DNA of 64,000 nucleotides, taken from Seriola aureovittata. Lineage: Eukaryota > Chordata > Actinopteri > Carangiformes > Carangidae. Positions 1-12,497 of this stretch are shown here, in pieces; the stretch's first letter is position 1; each line of letters begins with the position of its first letter. Where the stretch lies: positions 21,706,975 to 21,770,974 of the forward strand of contig NC_079375.1 in NCBI RefSeq assembly GCF_021018895.1. Direction: 5' to 3'. A model generated the notes under the pieces. That model made no database searches. It was not told where the DNA came from and was given only the letters and a program-made list of their open reading frames with translations. The position numbers and the translations under genes were made by a program.

Positions 1-180
1 TAAAAGACGGCAGTTAAACTAAATGAAAAGATTGGTGCCACAATTTCACGGTTGTCATGGTAATACCTTAGATGAAACTTTCTTTACATATTTTTATGTT
101 TTCCTAGTTGCTTACGACTAAACTTTATGGCAGTCAATGTGGGGTAATGACTAATATCTGGTCTTTTCTGTGTCTTCCAG

Positions 181-288
181 CTCGAAGCCATGATACAGCT
201 GGCATCAGGGGAGAACTACAACTTCCACCTCCACCTTCTGCATCCCATCATCCCTCAACAGAGCAACTTCAAGATCCTCACCACCAAG
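181..288 (+). CDS. sugt1: sugt1 coding exon (CS domain, C-terminal half)
   Basis: The exon is preceded by ttttctgtgtcttccag and followed by gtaccac. It has 36 whole codons, phase 0 at both ends, beginning [15 protein letters not shown] and ending FKILTTK. The stretch is the late beta-strands of the CS domain that contacts the HSP90 N-domain in SGT1. Confidence 0.93.
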
Positions 289-3200
289 GTACCACACCCA
301 TCCCATTCAGTCACCTTTATTCGAGCCTTTAGAGCCGAATGTGCTGTAGAATAGTTTAAAATCAACATTTGCAAGAACATTAACAGCTCTGAATAATTTA
401 CATTCTGCCATACCTTTTTCTATAATCTGACATGTGTCTGACAGGCTTGACAGACATTTCACTGAGACTGATGACATGCTCATGAAGCAGGAACAAACAG
501 CGTGTGTCAGACCTGCATGCTTTCAAAAGCTTGTGTTAAATGGTACATCGTGCACAAAGACACATCAAAGCATTGTGATACGTGTTCTCTGATGTTAGAG
601 CACACGGGACAAAAAATTGCTGGCTTTTGTCCTTGCTAGCGTCACGGTAGTGTTAGAAATTTTCCAACTTGCTTTATTACAAAATAATATTTATTTTATT
701 AAAAAAACAGCACTATTATAGTTTTTAGTGAAATGATTTGTGTTCCTAGCAAGGACAAAAGCCACAATTGACCAAACACTGAGGTGAAAAATTTAAATAA
801 AATTTGGTCATATGGCATCAGTCTAAGGAGGGAATGTAGGTGCCAGCATCATCATGAGCACATACAAGGTTTTGCCCGTTTCTGCCGGGCATGTCGTGAA
901 ATAACAAGGAATTTTACCAACAAATCATTTTACAGAATAAATTGCGTAACCTGTTTCTCACATACACTAGTATTAGATGTCGTTTTCTTTTGCTCCGCAG
1001 CGAGTCGAGCTGTAGTGGAAAATAAATCTGTTTACCACTTTTCAACTTTTCTGAGCTGAACAACATAAACAAACAAGAAAGAAGAAACAACATTTTTTAG
1101 GTCAAGGAAACACTTGAGCTAAGTTTTTGAAAGTCAATGAAAAGTCATTGAATCTTGCATGTAGCCTTGTCATCTTCGCAGTTACTCTCAACAATAAAGA
1201 AGCAGACTATTAAACATGTCAGGGAACATTTTTTATGTCGCTATAAAGAAAATATGATGTAGTAATGTCACACACTGGAGAAATGCAGGCACTTCTCTTC
1301 TCACAGCCGATGTTTTACCAAAGAGCATCACATGACATGTTAGTTTGTCTGTGTATTCAGGCTATTATTGTCTTAATAGATGATCATTAATTATTTTAGT
1401 CTCTTGACGTAAAAATAAAATTTATGTGAGATAGCAATAAAAAGGCAAAGGAAAAAAAGCACGCTGATGCGCGTTTAAGCAGCTCGCTGAGATTGTGACT
1501 GATCATTACTTAGGTTACCACTCTGAGATTAACATCGTAATCTCTTCAATAATTTAAAGCAGTATAAAGTAGGCTGTCACCACCTATAATTCCTTAATGC
1601 TGGTAAAGCTCACTGTAGCTGGAGTAGAAGTGAGAAAATCCACTCTCACTGTATACAGTCTAGCTCCTGTGGAGACGTGAGCGCAGTCTACTGAGCAACC
1701 AACAGGAGACTTGCACATGTGCACAAACTCGCACACACACACGCGCGCACACACACACGCGCACACACACACACACACATTTATTAGGGCTGTAGTCGCT
1801 GAGAGTTCCTCAGCTCTGTTTAAGGTGATTATGTGCCTAATGAGTAGGTAGGGCACTTTTTTACTATAGACTAATTAGTGTGTATTATAGAGGATGTGGG
1901 CTAATGAGTGTGTTGGCTAAGTGTGTGCTGATTCAGGGTTTAGACCACTGTCAGGTTTTAGCCTGCGGATCAAAAGGCAGGTTTTTGTGTGAGTTGTTGA
2001 GGGGAAGGATTTGTTTTTTAGGGCATCGATCAACCTGGCCTTGTCAATACACTACAGCATAAATCTCTGCTTTCCTCCTTGGCATCCTGTGAATCCTTAG
2101 GAGCTATTATTCCAGGTTTTGGACGAAGCATCTTCAGAAGCATCACTAGATGTAACCCCTTTATTAGCAGCTCAACAAAAAATCCATTCATTAGATTATA
2201 ATTTTAGTTTGTGAAAGGATGCTTTGCATGTTAACTGCTTAATGTCTCCATACCCAGGTAGTAAACACGTGATTCATAAAAACAGGGCTAGGTATCAAAC
2301 TATCAAATGTTGATGTCAAGGTCTGTTGAACGTCAGCGCAGATTCGTCATCCGGTTTACTCGTTTTTTGATCAGAGAGATTTTGAATTCATTTAGGACAG
2401 ATTTACTAAGAACGTGGCGTTTGTGCTGCAGGTCTCAATGAATTTGCAGCCTTATCTATGTATATTTATGTCCTTATTTAGTCCTTCGATACTGTTGTGA
2501 GCTCCAAAACATTTACTTAAACCAAAGTAAAACTCCACATGAGGAAAAAAGTTTATTACCCTAAACTAAAACTAATATATTACAATCTTTCAGACTCTTT
2601 ATATTATATCCAAAAGGCGACAGACGACCTTTAGTGGAAATGAAAATGAGATGCGGGAAATGTTCAAGCCACCTACACAAGTGGAGAGGAGTGGAGTAGA
2701 TGTGGTATCGATACAGCTGACATCTCACTAGAATACTTAGGTAAATGCAGTCAAATGCATTATATAAATACCTTCTGCATTATATAAATGTCATTTATAA
2801 AGACAGAACAATGCTGATAAAGCCTGTTGGTATTTTACAATTCAAATATCATAAAGTTAATATTTGAATTTTATGAACTCACCCTGCTCCCTGTTCATTT
2901 GGAATAAAATAATCATAATGTTCTTTAATAATTATTGCTCTATTTTTCTTTTTAAGAATCATGTTTGTTTTTATTATTTATTAGTTTTATTAGTTTATTT
3001 ATTTTTAGATTACTTATTTAGTTCAGCTCTTGACATTTTTATGCTCCAACACCTCGCTGGTGGATGTCAGGAAGCTGTTTTTAGCACAAAGCTCTGGTAA
3101 ACCCCATTAGCATTATGCTCAGCTGCACTCACTTTTCAGAGGGGGAAAAGTTTCCTGACAGAACTGACCGTGGAAAATTAGAAAATTGCATGGAATACTT

Positions 3201-4170
3201 AATCAGCAGTGTTAACGTGTTTCTTCCCATTATTTGTGCATTCTTAACACACAGAGAGACGTACCGTGTAAATATTTGCTAACATGACACACACAGTTCA
3301 ACTCCAGCCAGCAGGTGCAAAAACTTTAGTAAATCTGTTGACTAGTTTATTTAAAACAAAAATTAAAAACAAAAAAATCAACTGCCGTGTTCTGTCAGCA
3401 CAACATCAGTGTGTGGGAGTTGATTTCTTTGTTTGCTGTTTCTTTTCCTCCTGTGCACCTATAGATGCACAAAGCCTCCCTCTTATTTTGCCTCATAAGA
3501 TCAAATATACTAACTAATCAATCAATATGATGTAAATGTGTCAGAATCCTGATCTGCAGTCCCAGTTAGATTTAAAATTAATCTTGTGTGTTGTATGTTT
3601 TGACACTACTTGACGTTTGAGACCTTAAGACTTGTGTTGTGAAATACAAAAGGGTTTTGTTTGCAAAAGAAAACACCTTTGAATTTTTCAGTACGGTATC
3701 AAAAAAGCATAATTTTGGTAAACATACTGAAATGTTTTAGCACTAGTATAAGAAAGTCAAACCGTGTGCAGCCCTATGTATGTTTTGTATTAGATTTATT
3801 GTTCTCTAACATTTGTGAACAAGCAGTGAAAAGATTTTTCGGAAACTTGGTTAGTAGCATTATATAACCTTATGTCTATATCCTGTGCATTATATCCACT
3901 GGCTACACTGTGCTGGAAAGAAGCTGACCTGCACAGAAACTGCCCCCTCTCAAAAAACACTCACTTACTTTCTCACTTTTCCATGGCAACAGCAGACACT
4001 GCATACCAGAGGTGCACGTGGGTTGCAGCTTAAACAAGGGCTCAGTCTTAGAGAGACCACAGCTGAGGATGGTCTTAGACTCCCTCTCATCTACAGCCAC
4101 TGTTTTCTTTTTTCTCGTCTGTCTTCTTCATTTACCTTCTTTGTATTTAGTTTGTCAATCTGTCTCTCAC

Positions 4171-4214
<44 letters not shown>

Positions 4215-4361
4215 TCTGTCTTTCTCTCTGTCTTGCGCTCATACAAACACACACACACCCACCTCTAGGATAACGAGAGAGAGTGTTCAACCCTCCTCCT
4301 CTCCCACAAAGCTCTGACTGTTCCCTGGTCCACTGGGCTCCTCGGGTACACATGGACCCCG

Positions 4362-4408
<47 letters not shown>

Positions 4409-4877
4409 CACCAAGCCCATAAGTTCTTATCTGTAATTACAGCATTCAGAGTTTCAGAAATGCATAAAAGCTCCCAACTCTTAATAAACTACAGGTGAGG
4501 TGCATGTACACACGTGCACAACAATGTGACAGAGCCCAACAAACTGAGCAGCTTTCTCGTTGCGGGTCTCATTTAAATTTTTTGGAGCCGTTTCATTTTT
4601 CTGAAGCCAAGGAGCCACTGGGGGGAAAAAACATTCAAATGAACAACGGCATCAGCAAATCAAGTTCCTCCAGATTGGCATGCATCCCTAATGAACGCTT
4701 TAAAAAAAAAACCCGCATTGCCCTCGGAGCTGTTGATTCCCAACCAATGTCGGTCTGTCTGTCTCTGTAATAGCCTGCCCTGCACTCTTCGCTCCACAAT
4801 GTTTACGCTTCATCTCCTCGCTGTCTTTAAAGACAACTTAGCAGGGGAAGGCTAAGCCGGGCATGAATGTGCACACG

Positions 4878-4917
<40 letters not shown>

Positions 4918-4976
4918 AATACAGAGGCTGAACAGTAATCTTTCAACACACTTGTGCCATCTACACAAAGTATTTT

Positions 4977-5009
<33 letters not shown>

Positions 5010-8000
5010 GTCTGTAGCACATTATCTTCAGTGCGACCTCCTCCTGTCCTCCACCACGACAGACATTCCAACCGCAGGGGTCACCGCGACAACAGGGAGC
5101 CAATTACACACCAGTGTGTTTGATCAGAACAGACGGCTGACACACACACACTCAGGCGCGTGCAAGCAAACACACTCAACGCAATTTTGAATCCGCACTC
5201 GCTCGTTCATTCAGTTCCAAACTCATCTCTTTTCGGCAAATAGCTAAAGTGGCGTCTCCCCTCTTTAATTTGCATGCCTGTCAGTGTCTAAGAATGTTTA
5301 TATTTATTTCATTTATGCGTCTTTTTAGATGAGTTTGTTTTGAAATCCACAGGGATCTGGAGAAAGAGGGAGAAGATGCTGGGTGAGGAGTCGTGGTGGG
5401 GAGAAGGGGGGGGGGTGATGGTTACAAACACATGTGACAAGTGACACGGGACCCCAGTGCCCCTCTGTAAATAGCATGTGTGTGTGTGTGTCTGTGTGTG
5501 AGTGTAGTGCAGTATTGTATAGTCCAGCCCCTGGGGTCCTGTGGGTGGTGGCCCCTGTATGTGGCGCTGCTGTCACATCCCTTTACGAGCCATCGCTTCG
5601 CCTGTCACACACATAGAAACGCACAGGGAGAGACACACACACGGCGCCTGGCCTGCCATCTCCCTTAAAAGCCAGGAAACACAGATGTGGCAGCAGATTA
5701 ATGTTGTATGGCCCAGGAGCACGCATAGAAGCGCACACACTTTGACTCACACACAGAGCCTCAGCTTGAGTTCTGCTGCACCTCGCACTAGCAAAACATT
5801 CAAGACAGTAAACGGCACCTGCTGCACTGGCTGCTAATATTAAGATGATAACATTTAATTTGCCTGGTCTGCAGTGTTTGGTTCCTTCCTGTCCTCAGAC
5901 TTTGTCTCAACCATAAACTTTCTATGATTATGAACAAATCCAGTAAAACAGCACGACAGGCGTATGATTTGCTGCCTTATTTACGAGCCTCATTAAAACC
6001 AAAAACTTGAGCAACTCTACTGGACTAAGAGTATTTCAGAGTTAATATCAGAATATAAAACTGTGTCCACGGGGGTAACCAAAAAATCTAAAGACAAAAT
6101 AAAAAAGACTTTAGATCTAACGTAACTGAATCAATATTACAACCACTGCTATAACAGCTGTGTTAGGCTGAACTCCAATTAGCATTATTTGTCAGCCAAT
6201 AGACATGTATGGCAAATCAACACTTTGATACCTACTGATGTCTTCAAAGCACGAGACCCCTGACAGAGCTCAAAGGATCTGTGCCTAGATTTCAGGTGTA
6301 TCTGTCAAGAAACTAAAAATTATTTAATATGCCAACAGTCACTGTCTCACAAACGGATTGAAATCAGTTTATCAAAAACAAACTGCTTTGACGAAGAGGA
6401 ACAACCCTGACAGCTGATCCGCAGGGCTTAATGAATCACCATAGAAACACTGTCTCTAGGAAAATTAAAATATACAAATATACCACATCTGCATGTCAGG
6501 GCATCAGTTTTGATTTATTTCTGAAAAAACATGTTGTTTTTTTACCATCAATCTATGTTACCCATGAGTCTTCGCCACAGTTGCCATGCAGAAGAAACCA
6601 ATCAGATGCGTTTATCAGAGCTGTGACAAACTTAAATCCATAGATTCACTCCACACTAGATTTTGGACAGAGAGGAAATTTGCATTGTCCTCAGTGAGTT
6701 GCTGAGTTTAGATATAATAAGTCTGTTGAACCTCTGACCGCAGTATGGGAGGGTGTGGTCAGCTGTGATCCGAGCTGCGACCGTAACTGAGAGAAGACAG
6801 TGCCGAGGTACTAGGGCTGCAACTAATGAATATTTTCATGATCAATTAATCTGTAAAATTTATTATATTCACATGATAAATCATTTTGACTATTAAGAGT
6901 TAGAAATAACTGAAATTGCCTGTTATAATATCCAGCAGTCCAATTATTGATTAACAAATATCCAAAACCCAAAGACAAGAAAGTGTATTTTGATAAATGA
7001 CGAGGGAAACTAAATCAGAATCTATTGAAAGTGTGAAAGATGGTGTACTGGATATGTTTTTATGGCTTTGAAAGTTGTGCGTGGACCTGGATATAGTTAC
7101 CAGACGTGGGGTTTCCGACTGAGGAAAGGGTCGCGACATTCTGCATTTTTCCGCCGTTTGGACCTTTCAAGTTAACACGAGGATTCACACTCAGTGTTCT
7201 CGTCTTTCTGAAACGGGTCGTGAGATGCGCCGCAGCCATCGTCCATCTGGCTTGTTGCCTACAGCTCGCTAGGCTATGTTTTTTTAGCATCTTAGCAACT
7301 TTCTTTGCTTTAAGCCGTGTTTTGTAACGCGGTATTGATGATTCAGTCACTTCAGTCTTCTTAAGGTGCTCTAACAGTCTATGCAGAAAATGAACTGGAG
7401 GTAAAGGTTACCTTCAGAGTCCTGGCAGCTCAAAATAACTTCTTCCACCTCAACTCTACAGGGGTTGACTAAAATGACCCACCTTTGTAGCAGCATTGTC
7501 AGTGGTGGTTTAGTTACTTCAAAACTAAATTCCTTTTCCATTTCATGTTTTTCTATTTGTGTAAGTGCCTGGTTTATACTTGAAAGAACTAGTTTGTACA
7601 GAAGGTTGTCCGACCTCATCTGAAGGCAAAAGTTTTTATAACTGTTCGGCAACAGACGACAACATTTAAAGGAAGGTTGAAATGCCAGCCATCACAAAGA
7701 CAGGCGAGACAAAACACTCTATTTAAACATGACGGTAACAGCGCATATTTTCATACTGAAAGACATTCACAGTGTTGAACTGGTTTTCACTCACAGAAAT
7801 AGTTGTGTGAAAAATGGAAAAGTAGAGCAGAGAAAGAAGCACGGTCAATGTCGGATATTCAGTTTCGGAAAGTAAAAGAAATTGTCGGATTCAGCCCCAC
7901 AGTTCTGACATTCGCGGGGGAGGGGGCGGGGGAGGGGGCGGGGTTTCTGAAGCGCACCGGCCCCTCGTGTATTTAAGTACGTGGCTGGAACAGATGAGAG

Positions 8001-8820
8001 ACATGATGTACTGTTCCAGCTGCACTTGCACTAAAAGATCTGTTGCAGCTCATGTCAAAACACGAATTTCTTTTTTATAATTAGCCGAGCAAAATATTTA
8101 ATTAAGACACATCCTGACTCTGTGCGGAAACTTACTTTAGGGAAAAAAAGTTAGTTATGTGACGCACTCTTTTTAAGGATGAATATGAATTATTCGGACA
8201 GTAACCTGTATTCTCAGCAGAGATCTTTTTTTAGCTCCTCAGCCTTTCGCAGGTGAGCCAGAAAGTAAATTTCGGACAGTGCACAGATGCTTCGCCGTGC
8301 ACGAGGCCCTTTGTGGGCCAGAAAGCGCTGACACACACCAAAGTGATCTATCAGTCCACCGCCACTCGCACTTGCTCATCGCCGTCGTCTTATTTCCCTC
8401 AATCTGCTCCCCTCACTCACGCTTCGCTCGCTGCCAGTCAGCCTCTCTGCCTCCTCGTCTCTAACCTTGTCTACCTCCTGGTTCCCTCTTCTTTTCTGGC
8501 ACCCTCATAAATGAATCATCACATCGCCCAGCAGAGCAGAAATGTTCCTTAATTGCACCGACATTACCAGTGCTGTCTTTCATATCAAGCCTACACACAC
8601 ACACACACACACACACATAGACACACACCATTAATGGGTGGTGTGGGGGGGGGGGCACATAACGCTGTAGCTCGCGTGTCTCGCTGGTATGACCCTGTCA
8701 ATGCAGCTCAGTGTTAAAAGTGTGTGTCCATGTCCTTCTTCCACTCATTGTTTTCTCCTCTCCCATGTTCTCCTGGTGTAATGATTTGGATCAGATGCTG
8801 CTGTGTGGAATTAGGATCTC

Positions 8821-8882
<62 letters not shown>

Positions 8883-9010
8883 CCCTCCTCCTCTCCTCCT
8901 CTTCCCCCCGCTCCGTCTCTCACACTGGCCCTCTGGCTGACAGGCATCTCGTTAGTGCAGTATGTCTGTCAGTGAGGTTTGAGATTGAGCTGTGCCCCCG
9001 CATATCCCTG

Positions 9011-9069
<59 letters not shown>

Positions 9070-9681
9070 GCACACACATTCGCAGGCTGAGTTGACGTCG
9101 GCTCTGAGCAGACAGTCTCTCTGGCCTCAATAATGATCTGATGTCCTGTACTTTTAAGATGTCACTGTAATGGAAGCGTTATTTTTGTCCCTCGCACCAA
9201 AGAAGGCCATTTTGTTAAACGTTGTTATCTCCCTTCTTCAAAATCGTTCTTTCCTCCCCTTCTCCGTGTGTCAGGTGGAGATCAAGATGATGAAGACAGA
9301 TGCCATCAGATGGGAGAAGCTGGAGGGAGAAGGACAGGAGTCCAACATCAAACACTTCAATCCTAGTCAGTCCACAGCTTCGGCATTTACGTTCCTTCCT
9401 CCAACTATCCTCCTGTCTATGTTCTCATCACTCTCTCTCCATTCCTCCCTCATCTGCTTCTTATCTCTCTCTCTCTGTCTCTCTCTCTCTGCAAAGATCA
9501 ATATAAGTGGCTTTGTTTGTCTTTTCTGCACTAAAATGAGAGTGGGCAGTCGAACCCTGCTAGAGTCTTTCATTAGTCTGACGGCAAAAGTAGGCAGGGA
9601 GAGGGAAAGGTATGACAGCAAAAAATTAGTCAGTTTTTTAGCCCACATGTTCCTATTACTGACAGGATTAATTACTTATGT

Positions 9682-9726
<45 letters not shown>

Positions 9727-12497
9727 GAAGGTAGAGTAGCCAGTCTATCCTCCATACAACCGTCTCACTCCCTAGCCCACCCTGTTTATAAGCGCCTTCT
9801 TTATCTCGGGCCAGTGTTACATGTAAACATGATACTTGACGTCCGACTTTATGGGATCACATGGCTGTATGTCCACACTTGGCCTGAATATGTCTACTGT
9901 GTGTCTGCTGCTGTATTTATGTAAATCTGTGTCTGGATTACATTTCCCGCTCTCCCTCTCCATCTCTTGTTGGGATTATAGTGGGCGTATTGCATCCAGA
10001 AAATATAGAAATCAAATCACAATGTGATCCGTCAGCATCTTAGTGATGATAATGAATTCAGTCCTTGCCAGTTAATACATCCTCGGTGTGATTAGATGAT
10101 CGAATTCACGGTATTTATGAACGCATGCATTGTTTCTTAAAAGCAATAAACTGGTTGTTCCAGTGTTTTGAGGAACACTCAGTGTTTTGCCAAAACGCCT
10201 CTCAGCCAGTTTCAAATGTGCGTGTTAACCGCAGACGTTTTAAACAGCGTTTCCCTTCCCCATCAGATCAGTACCCGTCGTCGTCCCACTACACCTGCAA
10301 ATGGGACAAGATGGTGGTAGACCTCGGCGAGGAGGAGAAGAATGAAAAGCTGGAGGGAGACGCGGCGCTCAACAAGCTCTTCCAGCAGATCTACTCGGAC
10401 GGCTCAGACGAGGTCAAGAGAGCCATGAACAAGTCCTTTGTAAGTTTCAGTCTCAAGCAACATGCATCCCTCCCACAGTGTTACTTCATTCACGAGGAAG
10501 CAGTGAGATTACATGGACAGGTAGTATTATAAACTTCAGTATAACATGTTGTTTATCTGCATCTTTCTTAAGTCACAAAAAACATGCGCTCTGTTTATGG
10601 GTTTAGGTAACGTTGCACTGAGTTCACACAAAACAACAATTTTACCCTTTTTCCATCCACTAGATTTTCTACACATGTAACGGTTTTCAATGCAGCAGCT
10701 ACCGATCATCAAAGATGTGTTCAGACAGAAAGCAAAGTGAATTTTTTTACCTGTTTCATTTGTGAAAATGTCTCTGTTGGACCGACGTTAGCTGGGCTAG
10801 CAACAGACGCAGCGACTGTTTGTGTTCGTGTTCAGTTCAGCCTCTAACTGAACTCTGGGTTCCCACAAGTCCTTGAAATCCTTGAAAATGTGTGAATTTG
10901 AGAGAGGAAATTCAAGGCTGTGAGAGAGAAAAGATATAAATTGACATATAATTGAAAGTGCTTGAATTAATATATTTTGTGCAAAAATAGAAACTGAAGT
11001 TCATCTGAGATTTATTTTAACTTCATGTCAGTAAATAGACTCTGCGCCGCTGTCTCTGTGTGTCTCCCGCCGTCTCTCAGCTCTACGACTCATAATTAAG
11101 TCTCTGTCTCTATTTGCTGTGTTAGAGATGCAGGAGACCACACAGTCTGCCGTCGCTGTAACGCAGCACAGTCGAGATGTGTTCCTCTCTCTCTCTTCTT
11201 AATTGTTGTCTGTGAGCGTCTGTACAGTTTGCTAGTTCTCATGATCTTAGTGTTGCAACAGTAATTAACCTTGATCCGTGTCTAGAACTACGCCGTGTTG
11301 GGTCTTTGAATTTGAGGGGAATTGGGCCAGGAAAGTCCTTGAAAAGTCTTTTGAATTTGATGATAAAAATGTGTGGGAACCCTGTTACCAGCTACTCAGG
11401 AACATTTCTAAAAAATGCTTTCTGTCTGAACACAGTGACAGGTTCCAGTCTTTGCTGCAAAGTTTTCTTCCTCAGTCAGTTGTGTAGAGCAGTGACGGGG
11501 ACGGTCCTCTATCTCTTCTCCTCTGTTTGAATGAGCTCCTCGTCTGTTTACTCTGGTTTTCAGTGAATACGCTCGACCATCAAGGTGAAATGACTGAATG
11601 TCCACAGGATAAGCAGCAATTACACTTTTCTAGCACGTCCACACACACACAAACACACAGACTGTCACATGTGCAGGTGTAACGATGCATTCAATGTTTC
11701 CTCAATCTCTACAACAGAGGGGCGGAGTGAGAAGTTACAGGTCACAATGAATAATATGAAAAATACTGAAAGAGCTGTTTATTTGCGCCTGCATCATCCG
11801 CACATGGTTTAAAGTGAACGTAATGCAGCATGTGCGGTGTGGACTGATGCAGCAGTGACTGACTGTCTAGTTAATGAGCTTCCGTTAAGAGTGTATTTAC
11901 TTGTACGGAAGGATGTGTAAGGGTGTGTGATTGCAGCTAAATGTTGATTGATGATTGGGGTGAATCAGCATTCTGTGTTGTGAGCCTGTGATCTCATGAT
12001 GCTGGAGTGCAGCGGTACACTTGAAATAGGATTCGCTGTAATTTCCAACATAAAAACTGAGGCTGATGGTGTTTTAACATTCATGTCAAGTTGTCATTTC
12101 TGCATTTGGTTTAAACAACTCAGAGCGCCAGACCTTTAGGAGAATAAAGGTCAGCTCATATGGAGATGAGCACTTTGAAATCTTTGACTTTTCAGCTTAT
12201 TATGAAAAAAAAAAAGAAGAAAATTCAAATTAAAAATTGGTCCGGAGAAAAAAAAAAACGTTGTACATCAATACTCAGGGAAAGTTGCTGCAGTGGACTT
12301 ATCTAAGCCGAGGCATTTTTAAACAGGGAGGTGTTGCATAACTGCTAACGTAATGACAGACTGCTTCACTGTCTCTGTCTCTCCTCCCCGTGCAGATGGA
12401 GTCAGGTGGTACAGTCCTCAGCACCAACTGGAGAGATGTGGGCAAGAGAACAGTGGATATGAACCCACCAGAAGATGTAGAGTTCAAGAAGTACTGA
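181..12497 (+). CDS. sugt1: sugt1 (SGT1 homolog), 3' part of gene, four coding exons
   Basis: SGT1 is a cytosolic/nuclear co-chaperone of HSP90 that also binds SKP1; it is needed for kinetochore assembly and for stability of NLR-type proteins. Visible coding exons are 181-288, 9275-9365, 10267-10439 and 12396-12497, all with AG/GT borders and consistent phases, giving 157 C-terminal residues. The first two encode the end of the CS (p23-like) domain, with [15 protein letters not shown] and RWEKLEGEG. The last two encode the SGS domain, with [37 protein letters not shown] and the terminal EDVEFKKY then stop. Start codon, TPR domain and the beginning of CS lie to the left of the window. The next gene is cnmd in convergent orientation, as in human 13q14.3. 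Identification is from remembered family sequence and is very secure. Confidence 0.96.
4364..4406. repeat. (AC)n microsatellite
   Basis: An uninterrupted AC run of about 21 units in the sugt1 intron; a second, interrupted CA tract lies at about 4167-4212. Confidence 0.9.
4880..5008. repeat. inverted microsatellite pair (AC)n ... (GT)n
   Basis: A (AC)n run at about 4880-4912 is followed ~67 bp later by a (GT)n run at 4980-5008. The two runs are mutually complementary on one strand and could form a long stem. Confidence 0.85.
6813..7010 (+). repeat. dispersed fish repeat beginning 'agggctgcaactaa'
   Basis: The stretch opens with agggctgcaactaatgaata followed by AT-rich sequence with repeated attgatta-like motifs. 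This resembles a very common teleost interspersed element (hAT-like non-autonomous family, from memory). An opposite-orientation copy is present at about 62945-63098. Confidence 0.5.
7916..7943 (+). promoter_or_regulatory. GC-box pair / strong G-quadruplex candidate
   Basis: The sequence reads G5-A-G5-C-G5-A-G5-C-G4: five guanine runs separated by single bases. It contains two overlapping Sp1-type ggggcgggg boxes (7923-7931 and 7935-7943). A tatttaag TATA-like element follows at 7970-7977 and an inverted repeat at 7984-8020. The block sits inside the sugt1 intron on the sense strand; whether it drives a transcript is unknown. Confidence 0.5.
7984..8020. repeat. perfect 10-bp inverted repeat (hairpin)
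   Basis: gctggaacag at 7984-7993 and its exact reverse complement ctgttccagc at 8011-8020 are separated by 17 nt. Two further wobble pairs would extend the stem. It lies where a start site would fall for the TATA-like element just upstream. Confidence 0.6.
8824..9059. repeat. two (CT)n tracts flanking a pyrimidine-rich spacer
   Basis: CT runs at 8824-8880 and 9013-9059 lie about 215-450 bp upstream of the sugt1 exon at 9275. Between them is C/T-rich then mixed sequence. Confidence 0.9.
9275..9365 (+). CDS. sugt1: sugt1 coding exon (end of CS domain and linker)
   Basis: The acceptor is tctccgtgtgtcag; the exon encodes [20 protein letters not shown] and ends after 30 codons plus one base. The donor is inferred as cta|gtcagt because the next exon supplies the two bases that complete an Asn codon before QYPSSS, matching the family junction. 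Donor placement is slightly less certain than the other borders. Confidence 0.88.
9684..9724. repeat. (GT)n microsatellite
   Basis: A GT run of about 20 units in the sugt1 intron following the exon at 9275-9365. Confidence 0.9.
10267..10439 (+). CDS. sugt1: sugt1 coding exon (SGS domain)
   Basis: The acceptor is cttccccatcag and the donor is ttt|gtaagt. The exon encodes [19 protein letters not shown], then [20 protein letters not shown] and [17 protein letters not shown], the most conserved part of the SGS domain, which in SGT1 mediates contact with LRR and S100 partners. Confidence 0.95.
10717..11433. mobile_element. inverted-repeat element pair (nested, hAT-like inner unit)
   Basis: An outer exact 18-bp inverted repeat is present: gtgttcagacagaaagca at 10717-10734 and its reverse complement at 11416-11433. 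Inside it a second unit runs from about 10855 (ctgggttcccac) to 11384 (gtgggaaccctg), with near-perfect terminal inverted repeats and matching subterminal 'tccttgaaa' motifs. No transposase and no clear target-site duplication are visible, so this is probably an old non-autonomous DNA element inserted in, or built on, another one. Confidence 0.6.
12396..12497 (+). CDS. sugt1: sugt1 terminal coding exon
   Basis: The acceptor is tcctccccgtgcag. There are 33 codons from [12 protein letters not shown] through [16 protein letters not shown] to KKY and a TGA stop at 12495-12497. This is the expected C-terminus of the family. Confidence 0.95.
   Translation: MESGGTVLSTNWRDVGKRTVDMNPPEDVEFKKY

Larger units (their letters stand above)
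289..9274 (+). other. sugt1 intron, ~9 kb, repeat-rich
   Basis: This long intron holds (CA)n/(GT)n tracts (about 1732-1780, 4167-4212, 4364-4406, 4880-5008, 8590-8618), CT tracts (8824-8880, 9013-9059), a dispersed repeat near 6813 and a GC-box/G-quadruplex block at 7916-7943. I find no convincing nested coding exon; open frames here are short and dominated by simple-sequence translation. Confidence 0.75.

Noticed and set aside
784..1059. 91-codon frame with a 'cagcgagtcgagctgtagt' motif shared with about 14573-14591
   Set aside because: The shared motif is only about 18-20 bp and no protein family or splice frame fits; probably chance or a very old repeat.
9170..9739. 189-codon frame covering the sugt1 exon
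   Set aside because: Only 9275-9365 is sugt1; the remainder is intron read through, ending in a GT microsatellite.
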